Source of the DNA: CAWGYT01 sp963826795
GTDB taxonomy: Bacteria; Planctomycetota; Planctomycetia; Pirellulales; Pirellulaceae
Assembly (NCBI GenBank): GCA_963826795.1
Contig: CAWGYT010000011.1
Coordinates: forward strand, 1 to 64,000
Length of the DNA stretch: 64,000 nt
Reading direction: 5' to 3'
In this document: one piece after another, positions 26,619-35,390 of the stretch
Layout: the number at the start of each line of letters is the position of its first letter
How positions within the stretch are numbered: position 1 is the first letter of the stretch
Notes under the pieces: model-generated
The model's database searches: none
Told to the model about the DNA's origin: nothing
What the model saw: the letters and a program-made list of their open reading frames with translations, nothing else
Translations under genes and position numbers: made by a program

Positions 26619-26770
26619 AGTAGGGCATGCTCCGCATGCCGCATTCAGCGTAAACAAGCCAGGAAACGCGGCGAGGGGGCACATCCCGAATATCAACCGA
26701 CGACAATCGGAAGACAGACCGAGTGCAAAATGGAGACCACATTGCGTCACGCACAGCGTGACCTACGCTC
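26619..26770 (+). repeat. 150-bp repeat R3, copy 1
   Basis: Nearly identical to 33056-33208. It contains GTAGGGCATGCTCCGCATGC (palindromic) and GTCACGCACAGCGTGACC (palindromic), both of the REP-like type seen in planctomycetes. No coding potential recognised. Confidence 0.82.
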
Positions 26771-26948
26771 TACGCTCGCTAAAGAATGGCGGAGATGTCG
26801 CGGATCACGCACCACCATTGAAAAACGTGGATCGTGAGGCACTTACGCGAGAACTAAGTGCCATTCGCGATTCAGACCGACGCAACTTGGCACGTGGCAG
26901 CGTCGCGCGGCGGGCGAATTCAGCAAGATCACCGCCCATACAAGACCA

Positions 26949-26969
26949 CCGCTGGCGTTCCACCAGCGG
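26949..26969. terminator. Possible hairpin downstream of the secreted protein gene
   Basis: CCGCTGG and CCAGCGG form a 7-bp stem with a 7-base loop, 70 bases past the stop of the minus-strand gene at 27040. There is no T-run, so it is at best a weak or Rho-assisted terminator. Confidence 0.3.
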
Positions 26970-27039
26970 CGGTTTGCGAGTGCAATGACAAGTGCGTTGA
27001 GGATTCCAAGAATGCTTTTCGCTTCGTTGTCCGGCAGCA

Positions 27040-27501
27040 TCACGGAAGGGTGACGTAAACCGTTCCACGGACGACACCTCCGCCCAGCGAGACGGCGCGA
27101 ATCTGAGCGTTGGAACCGATGGCGACTGGGTCCGTTGCGGCAACCACCTGACCGTTCAATACGATGTGATTGTTGGGAGCGACGATTCCCCACATGTCAA
27201 CCGAGAATCCACCGTCCAGATTGTTTACATTCAACCGAAACGCGGTGACGCGCCTTACTTGGCCCTCTTGGACAAAGCCGCCATCTTCCGGTACCAAAGC
27301 TTCAACCGATGTTCCTGGAATTGAATTGCCGTTTGCGTCCAGGAGAACGCCAAGCCAGCGAAGGTTGCCGTTGCCGTCAGTACCGGCGAAGGCTTTCTGG
27401 AAGTTCAGTCCAATGCGGTTGCCGGCCTCGGCTCTCTCCGTTAGACTCGCGCAAATGCCGACCACAGCCAAGATGGCTAAAACAAGAGCTGAACGCTTCA
27501 T
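27040..27501 (-). CDS. Secreted protein of unknown function
   Basis: 153 aa with a clear signal peptide (MKRSALVLAILAVVGICASL, cleavage after AEA near residue 26). The mature protein is Gly/Asn-rich with beta-strand character (IGLNFQKAFAGTDGNGNLRW, AQIRAVSLGGGVVRGTVYVT) and no cysteines in the mature part. No domain recognised and no PEP-CTERM tail. It follows a PEP-CTERM protein gene on the same strand by 94 bp and may be expressed with it. Confidence 0.7.
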   Translation of the reverse strand: MKRSALVLAILAVVGICASLTERAEAGNRIGLNFQKAFAGTDGNGNLRWLGVLLDANGNSIPGTSVEALVPEDGGFVQEGQVRRVTAFRLNVNNLDGGFSVDMWGIVAPNNHIVLNGQVVAATDPVAIGSNAQIRAVSLGGGVVRGTVYVTLP

Positions 27502-27595
27502 ACTGTCTTTCTCACTTTCTATGCTCAGAATCTCTAAGAGGGGTAAAAGACCGTTTCAATCTGCTTGATCCCGGCTCGTCATTCGCCGAGAGGAA

Positions 27596-28396
27596 TCACG
27601 AAATATTCCCGGATCGGACGCACGGCGCACGATGATCGTAGTGAGCTGTATCTCGGCCAACGCCACAGGGAAACGAGGCCATTTCGGAAGGCGCCCTGCG
27701 ACGCCGTCGGCAAAAGTCCAAAGCTCCAATGGCGCCGAACACAAGCAGTCCGCACGTGGATGGTTCGGGCACGACAGTCCCTCCCGTGACACTCTTGGAA
27801 AAAGTCACCTCGGTACCGACGGGTAGGTCCCAAGTCGTCATGTGATAATGACTAATGCTGCCGCCAATGTCTGAAGCGATTCCCGCGAGTTCGTTTTGAA
27901 CCGTCCAGCCGATTACTTTTGTTGCATCAGCAGGGTCCGTGACCCACGAGAAGGTTGGAGGCGGATCGTCGCCCGCCATCAGATTGGTGAGCGCCGCAAA
28001 TCTCGGCGATGCCGGATCCGGTTTGAAGTTGACGCCGAGCTCACGAACTCGAATGCTATCTTGGCTGACTGGCGCCGAGGGCCACATCAGTGACGTCGAA
28101 TAGGTGATCGGCGCTTCAGCATTCGCCGTGATCGAGTGCTCCAGGGGGACAATGATGTCAAGTCGCCCGTCCGGATCATCGAGGACGGAAAACGTACGTT
28201 CATTGAGTTGGATGTTGACCGGGCCTCCGACCGCGCCAGGATCAGCTGGCGCACAGAAACCTCGGGGGATGAAATTGCCGGCGGGGTCACCGATATCAAC
28301 GCACAGTTCCTGCGCCAGAAGAGGCGAATTGACGGCGGAGAGGACGATGACGAAAGCCAGGATTCCGTGTGAGGGAACAGGTCGCAAGCTGTACAT
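27596..28396 (-). CDS. PEP-CTERM sorted secreted protein
   Basis: 266 aa: signal peptide (GILAFVIVLSAVNSPLLAQ), beta-rich body, then the PEP-CTERM signal VPEPSTCGLLVFGAIGALDF followed by an Arg cluster (CRRRRRAPSE). Such proteins are processed by exosortase and displayed on or released from the envelope. The tail runs about 35 residues past the Arg cluster, which is unusual for this signal and may reflect a base error near 27690. The Asp-rich insertion and body match no specific domain. Its 5' end lies next to the second kinase gene. Confidence 0.8.
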   Translation of the reverse strand: MYSLRPVPSHGILAFVIVLSAVNSPLLAQELCVDIGDPAGNFIPRGFCAPADPGAVGGPVNIQLNERTFSVLDDPDGRLDIIVPLEHSITANAEAPITYSTSLMWPSAPVSQDSIRVRELGVNFKPDPASPRFAALTNLMAGDDPPPTFSWVTDPADATKVIGWTVQNELAGIASDIGGSISHYHMTTWDLPVGTEVTFSKSVTGGTVVPEPSTCGLLVFGAIGALDFCRRRRRAPSEMASFPCGVGRDTAHYDHRAPCVRSGNIS

Positions 28397-28425
28397 CGAA
28401 GAGCCCTTCTATCTTGGTTACCTTG

Positions 28426-31400
28426 CTAGTATGCGGGCTGAAAACCGGATTGATCCTCGCCCATATTCAGAACCACGAGACTGCTGAATTCCGGTGCCGG
28501 GGCGGTCCTCCAGATCCAAACCGACTTGTTGCCGCAGGCAGCGATCAGTGCCAGCCCATCGGGGGTGAAAAGGACGCTTTTCACAGGATGGGGCACCGGT
28601 AGAACTCCTACCTGTCCGTCGGCCTCAGTGTGCCAAAGGCGAACGCCGTTGTTCGTGGAACCGATAGCGAGCGTTCGTCCATCAGGCGAAACCGCGATGC
28701 CGGTGGCTTTGAGTCCCGACGTGAACAATCGATCCTTTCGTCGGCTCGATAGTTCGTAAAGCGTCACCGTTCCCGAATCGGATGCAATGGCCAATCGCTC
28801 TCCATCGGGAAAGAACACCAGCTCAGAGATGCCTCCGTCATCGAGATAGACGGTTTCTAACTCCGCCAAACTGTGGGCATCCCACAGCCTGATCACACCA
28901 CGATCGGCATCCCAACGGCCGCCGCCAGCCGCCAGAATCGAACCGGACGGTGAGAACGCGACCGACGTGATGTCCGGTGTCAAATCATTGAGAAGCGGCA
29001 ACGGATCAAACTCATGTCGCAGCTCTCCCGTTGCCGTGTCCCACAATCTCACCGTTCGCCGGCTAGCTTTACCTGCCGCAGCGAGCGTATGTCCGTCTGG
29101 CGAGAAGGCGACGGCATAGACTGCATCCGTATATCCCCCATACACGTTCGAATACACGTTGTTTGCTACGTCCCGCAGCTTCACTTCTCCATCAATGCGT
29201 CGATGTCCGCCGCCAGACGCCAAAAGGGGAGCCACGGGTGAGAAGGCGATGTCGAAGACGGGGCTCTCCGAATCGGATGGAATGGGCAGATCAAGCGGTT
29301 GAAGCGTGTCAAGATGCCAAAGGCAGATGCCCCCGCGGCCAGTCCGCATACTTCTGGGCCCCCAGCCGACGGCCAGCATCCGCTGCTTTTGGGAAATTGC
29401 AATCGATGCCTCGACCACCAGACTGCGCGACGGCGCACTTGGAGCGACGGATCCAAAGTCTTCCCAAAGTCGCACCGTTCCGTCCTTCGACCCGGTGGCC
29501 AACATCTTGCCGTCGTGCGAAAACGCCGCGGATGTTATTGTCGAGGCGTGACCAACCAGCGTTCCCACCAACTGGCTGGACTCCAGACTCCAAAGGCGGA
29601 CGGCATTGTCGTCGCCGACTGCAGCCAACAGGCGGCGGTTGGGCGAGAACGCTAAACTGGAATACCCATTCACAAGCGGACAAGCGAACAAAGACCGTGA
29701 AATACGCTCGACCAGATCCACCCTTGCGACCGCGTTGGAGAGTCCATCGTGAAAAACGAACCGTCCGTCCGGGGAAAAAATGACACCATCTGCGCACACG
29801 GGCAAGTCTTCTTCGTACTTCACTTCCTTGGTTACCGTATCCCAAACTCGCAACACACGATCTTCCGCGCAAGTTGCCAGCAACTTGCCGTCCGGCGAGA
29901 ACGCGGCAGACCGAACGAGCTCGTCGTTTACCCGTGGAAACGGAAGCCATTGACCGGTGCTCGTATCGAAGATTCCCAAAGTCCCCTGGTGTCCGGCGAG
30001 CACCAACTTCCGCCCGTTTGGCGCAAAACGTACAACCAGAGGCGCACAGGAATCGTCTGCAAATGTCTCGACACATTGACCATCGCTGACTCGCCATAAC
30101 TGCGTGCGACTTGCACAGCAGGTAGCCAGGAATTGTTCGTCCGGCGAAATCGCGATGGAGGAAGAGCCCGAATTGCGTGAGCCGCTCACGATGTTGTGAA
30201 TGACTTTACGCAGCCCTAGATCCCAGATCGCAACTCCGTTGCGACTTGAGGTAACGAGCGTGCCGTCCTGAAGAAACTCTAAGCCGTAGACAGTGCCCTC
30301 ACATCTGAGCACTGGCTGACTATCCATCTTCCGATGCAGCCCGGCCAAGTAGTACCAGGCGAACTCACGGTGATCCTGCTCACCGGGGCGAGGTCTATGC
30401 CGCTCGAGTAATTGTCGGGATGTCGCGACGTCGTGGCTGGGCCAGGCAAAGTAAGCGGAATCGACATCCGATCGGTAAAGCCGGAGTCGCAGTTGATTCT
30501 CAGATTTCGCGCTGGCCGTCGCCAGCGACGTTTGTCGGACGGCGACGAATGGACCGGCAATCGCAAGGAAGATCAAGATCACGAAAAGCGCAGCGCTTAG
30601 AGCAGCAACGGTTGGATTACGTCGTGCCCATTGCCGGACATTTTCCAGGCGGGTTGCACGCCGGGCCGTGATCGGCCTGTGATCGAGGAACCGGTGCAAG
30701 TCCTCAGCCAGCTCTTGGGCCGATTGATAACGGGCACTGGGTTCTTTCGCCGTCGACTTGAGAATGATTGTCTCCAAGTCTACCGGGATGGCCGGGTTGT
30801 GCTGCCTCGGATGTGGCAGCGGCCGATAAAGGACGTCTTGTAGAACCGACTGATGATCGGTGCCGCCCACGGCTCTTTGGAGAGTCAAAAGCTCGTACAG
30901 AGTGACTCCAAGCGCATAGACGTCAATCCGGGGATCGGCCATACTGTTGCCCACCGCCTGCTCCGGGCTCATGTACCGTAGCGTCCCCAGGAGATCGCCC
31001 GTCACGGTAAGGGTGTGTTCGGTCTGGATTGCGGCCAATCCAAAGTCGGCGACCCAAAGCTTTCCAGTTCCATCCAGCAACAGATTCGATGGTTTGATGT
31101 CGCGGTGAACAACTCCCTGCTCATGAGCATAATGGATGGCTTCGGCTGCCTGCCGCATCAGGCGTGCAGCAGAGCGGAAGTACTGCTGCGGATGACGGTA
31201 GTACTCCGTTGAAAGCTGAGCCATGGCCTGCGTATCGTCGGTCGATTTGCTGGCGACTACTGCAGAATTGCTCTTCGATTGTTTCAGCTGTCCAATGACC
31301 TGGGCCAACGATTTGCCATCCACTAGCTCCATGGCGTAGTAATGGACGGCCCGCTCGCAACCCACCGAGTAGACGCTTACAAGATTTGGATGCTTCAGTC

Positions 31401-31830
31401 GGGCTATCACCCGGGCTTCGTTTCCAAATCGCTCCAGCTGTCGTTGATCCAGCAAGGCACCGAACGGAAGCACTTTGAGTGCAACACGTCGACGCAGCGA
31501 GATTTCTTCGGCCTCATAGACAATCCCCATTCCGCCCCGTCCGAGCTCACGCACGATGCGAAAGTCTCCCAGCACACCGTAAGTCGGCGATTGACTTTTC
31601 GCATCAACCGGCCCCAGACTCAATTCGTTGTCCGCAAATCCCAAGTCCACTAGCGCACAAAGCGTCGGCAACAGTTCCCGTAATTCACCCGCATGTTCAG
31701 GATACTGAGTGACATATGAGTCGATGTCGACTGATTTTCCCTCATCAAGCTCTCTTGTGACCCGATCAATGATGGCCCGCAGCATTGACGATCCGGAGCT
31801 CGGTGGAACTGTGGAATGCAGATCATTCAT
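28426..31830 (-). CDS. Membrane Ser/Thr protein kinase with C-terminal WD40 repeats
   Basis: 1134 aa. An N-terminal region (residues 15-65, RVTRELDEGKSVDIDSYVTQ) precedes the kinase domain: GRGGMG (97-102), VALK lysine 119, HRDIKPSN with Asp 244, DFG Asp 262, SPEQ activation segment end. One transmembrane helix follows (about 407-431), then about twelve WD40 repeats (for example SAAFSPDGKLLATCAEDRVL). Catalytic residues are all present. The gene begins two bases after the stop of an ECF sigma gene, repeating the arrangement at 193-4364, but sequence outside the kinase core is divergent. Likely phosphorylates or otherwise controls its sigma partner. Confidence 0.93.
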   Translation of the reverse strand: MNDLHSTVPPSSGSSMLRAIIDRVTRELDEGKSVDIDSYVTQYPEHAGELRELLPTLCALVDLGFADNELSLGPVDAKSQSPTYGVLGDFRIVRELGRGGMGIVYEAEEISLRRRVALKVLPFGALLDQRQLERFGNEARVIARLKHPNLVSVYSVGCERAVHYYAMELVDGKSLAQVIGQLKQSKSNSAVVASKSTDDTQAMAQLSTEYYRHPQQYFRSAARLMRQAAEAIHYAHEQGVVHRDIKPSNLLLDGTGKLWVADFGLAAIQTEHTLTVTGDLLGTLRYMSPEQAVGNSMADPRIDVYALGVTLYELLTLQRAVGGTDHQSVLQDVLYRPLPHPRQHNPAIPVDLETIILKSTAKEPSARYQSAQELAEDLHRFLDHRPITARRATRLENVRQWARRNPTVAALSAALFVILIFLAIAGPFVAVRQTSLATASAKSENQLRLRLYRSDVDSAYFAWPSHDVATSRQLLERHRPRPGEQDHREFAWYYLAGLHRKMDSQPVLRCEGTVYGLEFLQDGTLVTSSRNGVAIWDLGLRKVIHNIVSGSRNSGSSSIAISPDEQFLATCCASRTQLWRVSDGQCVETFADDSCAPLVVRFAPNGRKLVLAGHQGTLGIFDTSTGQWLPFPRVNDELVRSAAFSPDGKLLATCAEDRVLRVWDTVTKEVKYEEDLPVCADGVIFSPDGRFVFHDGLSNAVARVDLVERISRSLFACPLVNGYSSLAFSPNRRLLAAVGDDNAVRLWSLESSQLVGTLVGHASTITSAAFSHDGKMLATGSKDGTVRLWEDFGSVAPSAPSRSLVVEASIAISQKQRMLAVGWGPRSMRTGRGGICLWHLDTLQPLDLPIPSDSESPVFDIAFSPVAPLLASGGGHRRIDGEVKLRDVANNVYSNVYGGYTDAVYAVAFSPDGHTLAAAGKASRRTVRLWDTATGELRHEFDPLPLLNDLTPDITSVAFSPSGSILAAGGGRWDADRGVIRLWDAHSLAELETVYLDDGGISELVFFPDGERLAIASDSGTVTLYELSSRRKDRLFTSGLKATGIAVSPDGRTLAIGSTNNGVRLWHTEADGQVGVLPVPHPVKSVLFTPDGLALIAACGNKSVWIWRTAPAPEFSSLVVLNMGEDQSGFQPAY

Positions 31831-31832
31831 GG

Positions 31833-32426
31833 CTACGATCCGTCGCTTACGTCAGACTTCATGATCTTTCGCAATCGCTGGAGAGCACGAAACACTCGAG
31901 TGCTGACGGCGGCTTGGCTTATTCCGATGACTTCAGCGGTTTCTTCAATCGAGAGCTGTTCCAGAAATCGCAGCACAAGCATCCGTTGATCGCGTGGCGG
32001 CAATTTCATCAATGCCGAACGAACTCGTTGCCGATCTTCTTCTTTCATGAGCTTCTGGCTCGGCGTCGAATTGCTCGCGGCAATTCTGTCCCCCAACTTC
32101 AAAACCGATCCGTCAGGCAGCTCGAGACCCTCGCTGGTTTCCGCCGTTACCGTTCTTTTCTGCGCCATGACGTGAGTGCGACGCATCGCAATCAGTCGCT
32201 CCTGGGTCAGCGACCGCAACCAAGGATAGATCGACACTGAAAGCTGCCTGGGATGCTCCGTCATCCGCCTTGCCGCCTCGACCAATGCCTCCTGAACCAC
32301 ATCCGACGGATCGACCCGCGAATTCAGTCGAACGTCCCAATAGACGCGAATCATTCGACGGAGCCGTTCTCGATGCATCTCAAACTGCTCGGGTAATGCA
32401 CTGAACTTGGCGTCGCCGCTGGGCAT
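31833..32426 (-). CDS. ECF-type RNA polymerase sigma factor
   Basis: 197 aa sigma-70 family protein of the planctomycete type. Region 2: VDPSDVVQEALVEAARRMTE and IYPWLRSLTQERLIAMRRTH. Region 4: MKLPPRDQRMLVLRFLEQLS, IEETAEVIGISQAAVSTRVF. The two-base gap to the downstream kinase indicates one transcript. It differs strongly from the sigma factor at 193-870, so the two modules are not a recent duplication. Confidence 0.92.
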   Translation of the reverse strand: MPSGDAKFSALPEQFEMHRERLRRMIRVYWDVRLNSRVDPSDVVQEALVEAARRMTEHPRQLSVSIYPWLRSLTQERLIAMRRTHVMAQKRTVTAETSEGLELPDGSVLKLGDRIAASNSTPSQKLMKEEDRQRVRSALMKLPPRDQRMLVLRFLEQLSIEETAEVIGISQAAVSTRVFRALQRLRKIMKSDVSDGS

Positions 32427-32869
32427 CTTGCGAGTCCGTTTCGTACTTGTTCATCAAGGGCTCTGAATGCAAATCCTGCAAAACAGAGACGCATCTTACA
32501 AAAAAAAATGCGAGAGTCGAGCGTGAGTCTTTGCAACCCCCTTCAGCGCAAGGACTTCCGTGAGGACCTGTCGGCCGGATGCTCTTCGAATGTGCCTGAA
32601 CGACGCGGCTCATGGGCCGATAGAACTGCTTCGGTGTTTTGACGCGGCGCTAGTACAGCCAGCCGTACTATGCATCCTGCCTCACGAAGAAATCGACGAA
32701 TCTCAGGGCGGTGATTTAGACCGCCGCGGTCAGCTGCGCCGGGGTCAGGCCTGAATGGCACTACCGGTTTGCAGCCAGAGACTTACGGCGATTCTCCAAA
32801 TGGTAGCCGTGACATAGAACTTTCACTCACGACGTGAGCAGCGCGGCATACGATTGAGTTCGCTGTTTC
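32427..32869. other. Intergenic, no gene recognised
   Basis: About 440 bases upstream of the sigma factor gene. It should hold the promoter of the sigma-kinase operon, but no convincing -35/-10 pair was identified. The right half has no repeat or gene that I recognise. Confidence 0.3.
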
Positions 32870-33056
32870 GGTGAATCAAGACGGTCTAGGTGAATCAAGA
32901 CGGTCTACAAGTGAATCAAGACGTGAATCAAGACGGTCTACATTTCCGCTGGCGACGCTGGCCGGTTGAGATGGAAAGAATGCCGTTACGCTGTCTCGGG
33001 AGCGAGCCGATTGCCGAGACGCGCAGAGGGAGGCGGAGTGGTCGCGGCGCGTAGCC
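32870..33056. repeat. AGACGGTCTA array followed by partial unit L
   Basis: Three intact copies of GTGAATCAAGACGGTCTA, plus one shortened copy, in the same orientation as the mosaic at 25 kb. They lead directly into a partial copy of unit L (from 32941), which is cut off at about 33056 where repeat R3 begins. Confidence 0.82.
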
Positions 33057-33208
33057 AGGTAGGGCATGCTCCGCATGCCGCATTCAGCGTAAACAAGCCA
33101 GGAAACGCGGCGAGGGAGCACATCCCGAATATCAACCGACGACAATCGGAAGGCAGACCGAGTGCAAAATGGAGACCACATTGCGTCACGCACAGCGTGA
33201 CCTACGCT
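33056..33208 (+). repeat. 150-bp repeat R3, copy 2
   Basis: Second copy of the sequence at 26619-26770, with only a few differences. It links unit L to the border sequence of the opposite-facing array. Confidence 0.82.
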
Positions 33209-33216
33209 CGCTCGGC

Positions 33217-33340
33217 GGCTGAGCACGACGCACCGGGCCCCCTCGGACGTCCGGCGAGCCAAACGGAATCTAGACCGTCTGGTTAGGTGAAACGGAATGT
33301 AGACCGTCTGGTTAGGTGGTCTGGTTAGGACTGGTTAGGT
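33217..33340 (+). repeat. Array border and short TAGACCGTCTGGTTAGG array
   Basis: The border GAGCACGACGCACCGGGCCC, continuing CCCTCGGAC, recurs at 38973-39008 before the long array. It is followed by two TAGACCGTCTGGTTAGG units and degenerate GGTCTGGTTAGG pieces. Orientation is opposite to the motifs at 32870-32945, so a cargo of about 330 bp is flanked by inverted motif arrays. Confidence 0.8.
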
Positions 33341-33444
33341 GTCCAAGAGCGGCCTCCCGCTCGCCTGAGTCTAGGTCGTGGTCGATACCCAAGATCGCTC
33401 AAGCTCACGCCGTCCGCGCGCTTGCTCGCCAAAACTGAAGCGAT

Positions 33445-34116
33445 TCACCGGTCTGACGCCTCGGCGTTTACCAGTTCGGACCAGTGCGCATCGACGCTCC
33501 GGTGGGACACGTACAGCAAAGGCATCGCCAGAAAAAAGGCATGAGCCAACCTGACGTTGAGAAACGACACGCCGGTCGCGAGCACGCTCAGTCCCGCCCC
33601 CATCAGAATGCGCCACGTCATGCTGCGGGCAATCGCGGGATCGATTCTCGGCCAAACCACCGGTGCCCGGTAGTTGGCGTACGCCCAGATCACCGCCAAC
33701 GACAGGCTGCACGCGACGTTCACAATGCCGTAGACTACGATCACCAAAGGCTGGTAACGGTACGTACCAATCAATTGGGTCGTAAACGGCAGCAGCGTCA
33801 AGATGAAGAGGAACAGCAGATTGAGCCATGTCAATGGTCGTGTGCCCAGCCGAAAATAGTGGAACATCACGTTCTGGATGATCCAGTACGTACCGATTAA
33901 CACGAAACTTACCGCGTAGACGGTAACCTGATACTCCACTTTCAGCAGATAGGCGAGCAAGCCCTCTCGCGAGAAGTTGTGATCCTTGGGCACCTCGATC
34001 CCCAAGACCAACAGCGTGAGGACGATCGCGACGACCCCGTCGCTGAGCGCGTTCAGCCGGTCTAACTTCAGGGAAGCGGAAACGGTTTTTTCAGGAGAGA
34101 ACCACTGTGTCACCAC
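33445..34116 (-). CDS. TMEM175-type (DUF1211) membrane channel
   Basis: 223 aa with six hydrophobic helices. The first carries the family signature LNALSDGVVAIVLTLLVLGI (consensus FSDGVxAI), as in bacterial TMEM175 potassium channels that work as tetramers. Further helices include YAVSFVLIGTYWIIQNVMF and ILTLLPFTTQLIG. It sits alone between repeat arrays, facing away from the porin gene. Substrate selectivity for K+ is assumed from the family. Confidence 0.85.
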   Translation of the reverse strand: MVTQWFSPEKTVSASLKLDRLNALSDGVVAIVLTLLVLGIEVPKDHNFSREGLLAYLLKVEYQVTVYAVSFVLIGTYWIIQNVMFHYFRLGTRPLTWLNLLFLFILTLLPFTTQLIGTYRYQPLVIVVYGIVNVACSLSLAVIWAYANYRAPVVWPRIDPAIARSMTWRILMGAGLSVLATGVSFLNVRLAHAFFLAMPLLYVSHRSVDAHWSELVNAEASDR

Positions 34117-34546
34117 TGCACCTCAGTCTCAATTAGTGCTCAGCGCGAGCGGGCCAAACCGCAAGACTGCCGCCGTCACGGAAACCGTTGTCGCGGTCAC
34201 CAGCCAGATCAAAAATCGACTTATTGTCATCAATCGTTCCCCCCTCGTCACGGGGAGTACAATTGACCGAGCCGAGAACTGCCACGCCGCTGGCGTAAGC
34301 ATATCCGGATTTGTTGACCGCCGCGTCCCCCTGATCGCGTTTTAAAGCGTCAGTCTTTCCGTTTTGCCGTTTCGCTTTGACAGCCGTTCGTGGTGGTTTT
34401 CGCGACGCGCACTGGTGAATCCGCCGATATTCTCAAGCTGCACACCAAGTAAACTCGCCCAACGGCGGGCCGGATTATGGCCTGCACGCTACTCCGATGG
34501 AGATAACATCGATGATACAACTAACCCCCCTACGAACGGCGGCAGG
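34117..34546. other. Intergenic, no gene recognised
   Basis: 430 bases upstream of the channel gene without a supported ORF or repeat. It may hold the promoter of the channel gene; none was identified with confidence. Confidence 0.3.
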
Positions 34547-34970
34547 TGAATCAGATTGCGGGATGGAAAGCCGAGCTTCCCGCGTTGATCGTCGAGGCAA
34601 TGGAGGTCGTGCAGGCAAGCTAGGGGTCAGATCGGGTATCTGGTGTTTGGCAGGTCTCGCCTGCGGCGTTCGCCCGTCGAGCGTGATTCAGGTTGGCATC
34701 GAACGTGACACCAGAAAACGGATCTGACCCCCTCCCGGTTGCTGAATCAGATTGCGGGATGGAAAGCCGAGCTTCCCGCGTTGATCGTCGAGGCAATGGA
34801 GGTCGTGCAGGCAAGCTAGGGGTCAGATCGGGTATCTGGTGTTTGGCAGGTCTCGCCTGCGGCGTTCGCCCGTCGAGCGTGATTTAGGTTGGCATCGAAC
34901 GTGACACCAGAAAACGGATCTGACCCCCTCCGGCCAGAAAACGGATCTGACCCCCTCCCGGCTGCAATTG
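34547..34970. repeat. 196-bp direct tandem duplication with GGGTCAGATC / GATCTGACCC ends
   Basis: The segment 34547-34742 is repeated almost perfectly at 34743-34938, and its last about 30 bases occur a third time at 34931-34970. Each unit contains AGGGGTCAGATCGGG and, about 110 bases on, its near-complement CGGATCTGACCCCCT, giving an inverted repeat around a core. This pattern is typical of non-autonomous elements mobilised in trans. ORFs across it are artefacts. Confidence 0.82.
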
Positions 34971-35189
34971 GCGTTGGTTGCTCATGGTCGTGGAGGCCAA
35001 CGGCGATTCGCGACCAAGGCGTGCTGAGATGTGCGGCGGGTCCGTGGAGCGCCCGGCCAAGAGTGTCGTTTCGCGGTCTCCGCCAGACTTCTGTTCAAGT
35101 TCATGCAGGAAGCCATTCCGCAACTCCGAGAGGCGACTCGCTTTCGGGTAGTGACGGCGGATCGTGTCCTCCCAATTTGCTGGCATCAT
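34884..35189 (-). CDS. Small hypothetical ORF, partly overlapping the repeat
   Basis: 101-codon frame whose first about 65 residues (MMPANWEDTIRRHYPKASRL, SELRNGFLHELEQKSGGDRE) look protein-like, amphipathic and charged. The C-terminal third (GGGQIRFLAGGGQIRFLV) is only the translated repeat. It is probably a truncated gene whose original 3' end was replaced by the repeat. Family not recognised. Confidence 0.35.
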   Translation of the reverse strand: MMPANWEDTIRRHYPKASRLSELRNGFLHELEQKSGGDRETTLLAGRSTDPPHISARLGRESPLASTTMSNQRQLQPGGGQIRFLAGGGQIRFLVSRSMPT

Positions 35190-35390
35190 CGACTCCTAAG
35201 CTAGCACTTCTAGCGATGGACTCCGGACCATTCGGCCCACGCATTGTACGCACCAGTCTTCGCAGACGTTACACATGACCCAAGAATCACTTTGTTGACG
35301 ATGGCGAATGGCGAAACCACATGGCCTAATTTGACGGCTTTGCCGATTGTTACCAAGAGGAGAGTTCAGCGGCAACGGCATACTCTTGTT

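Noticed and set aside
34693..34887. Duplicate small ORFs in the 196-bp tandem repeat
   Set aside because: Identical frames created by the duplication, no start signal and no family resemblance.
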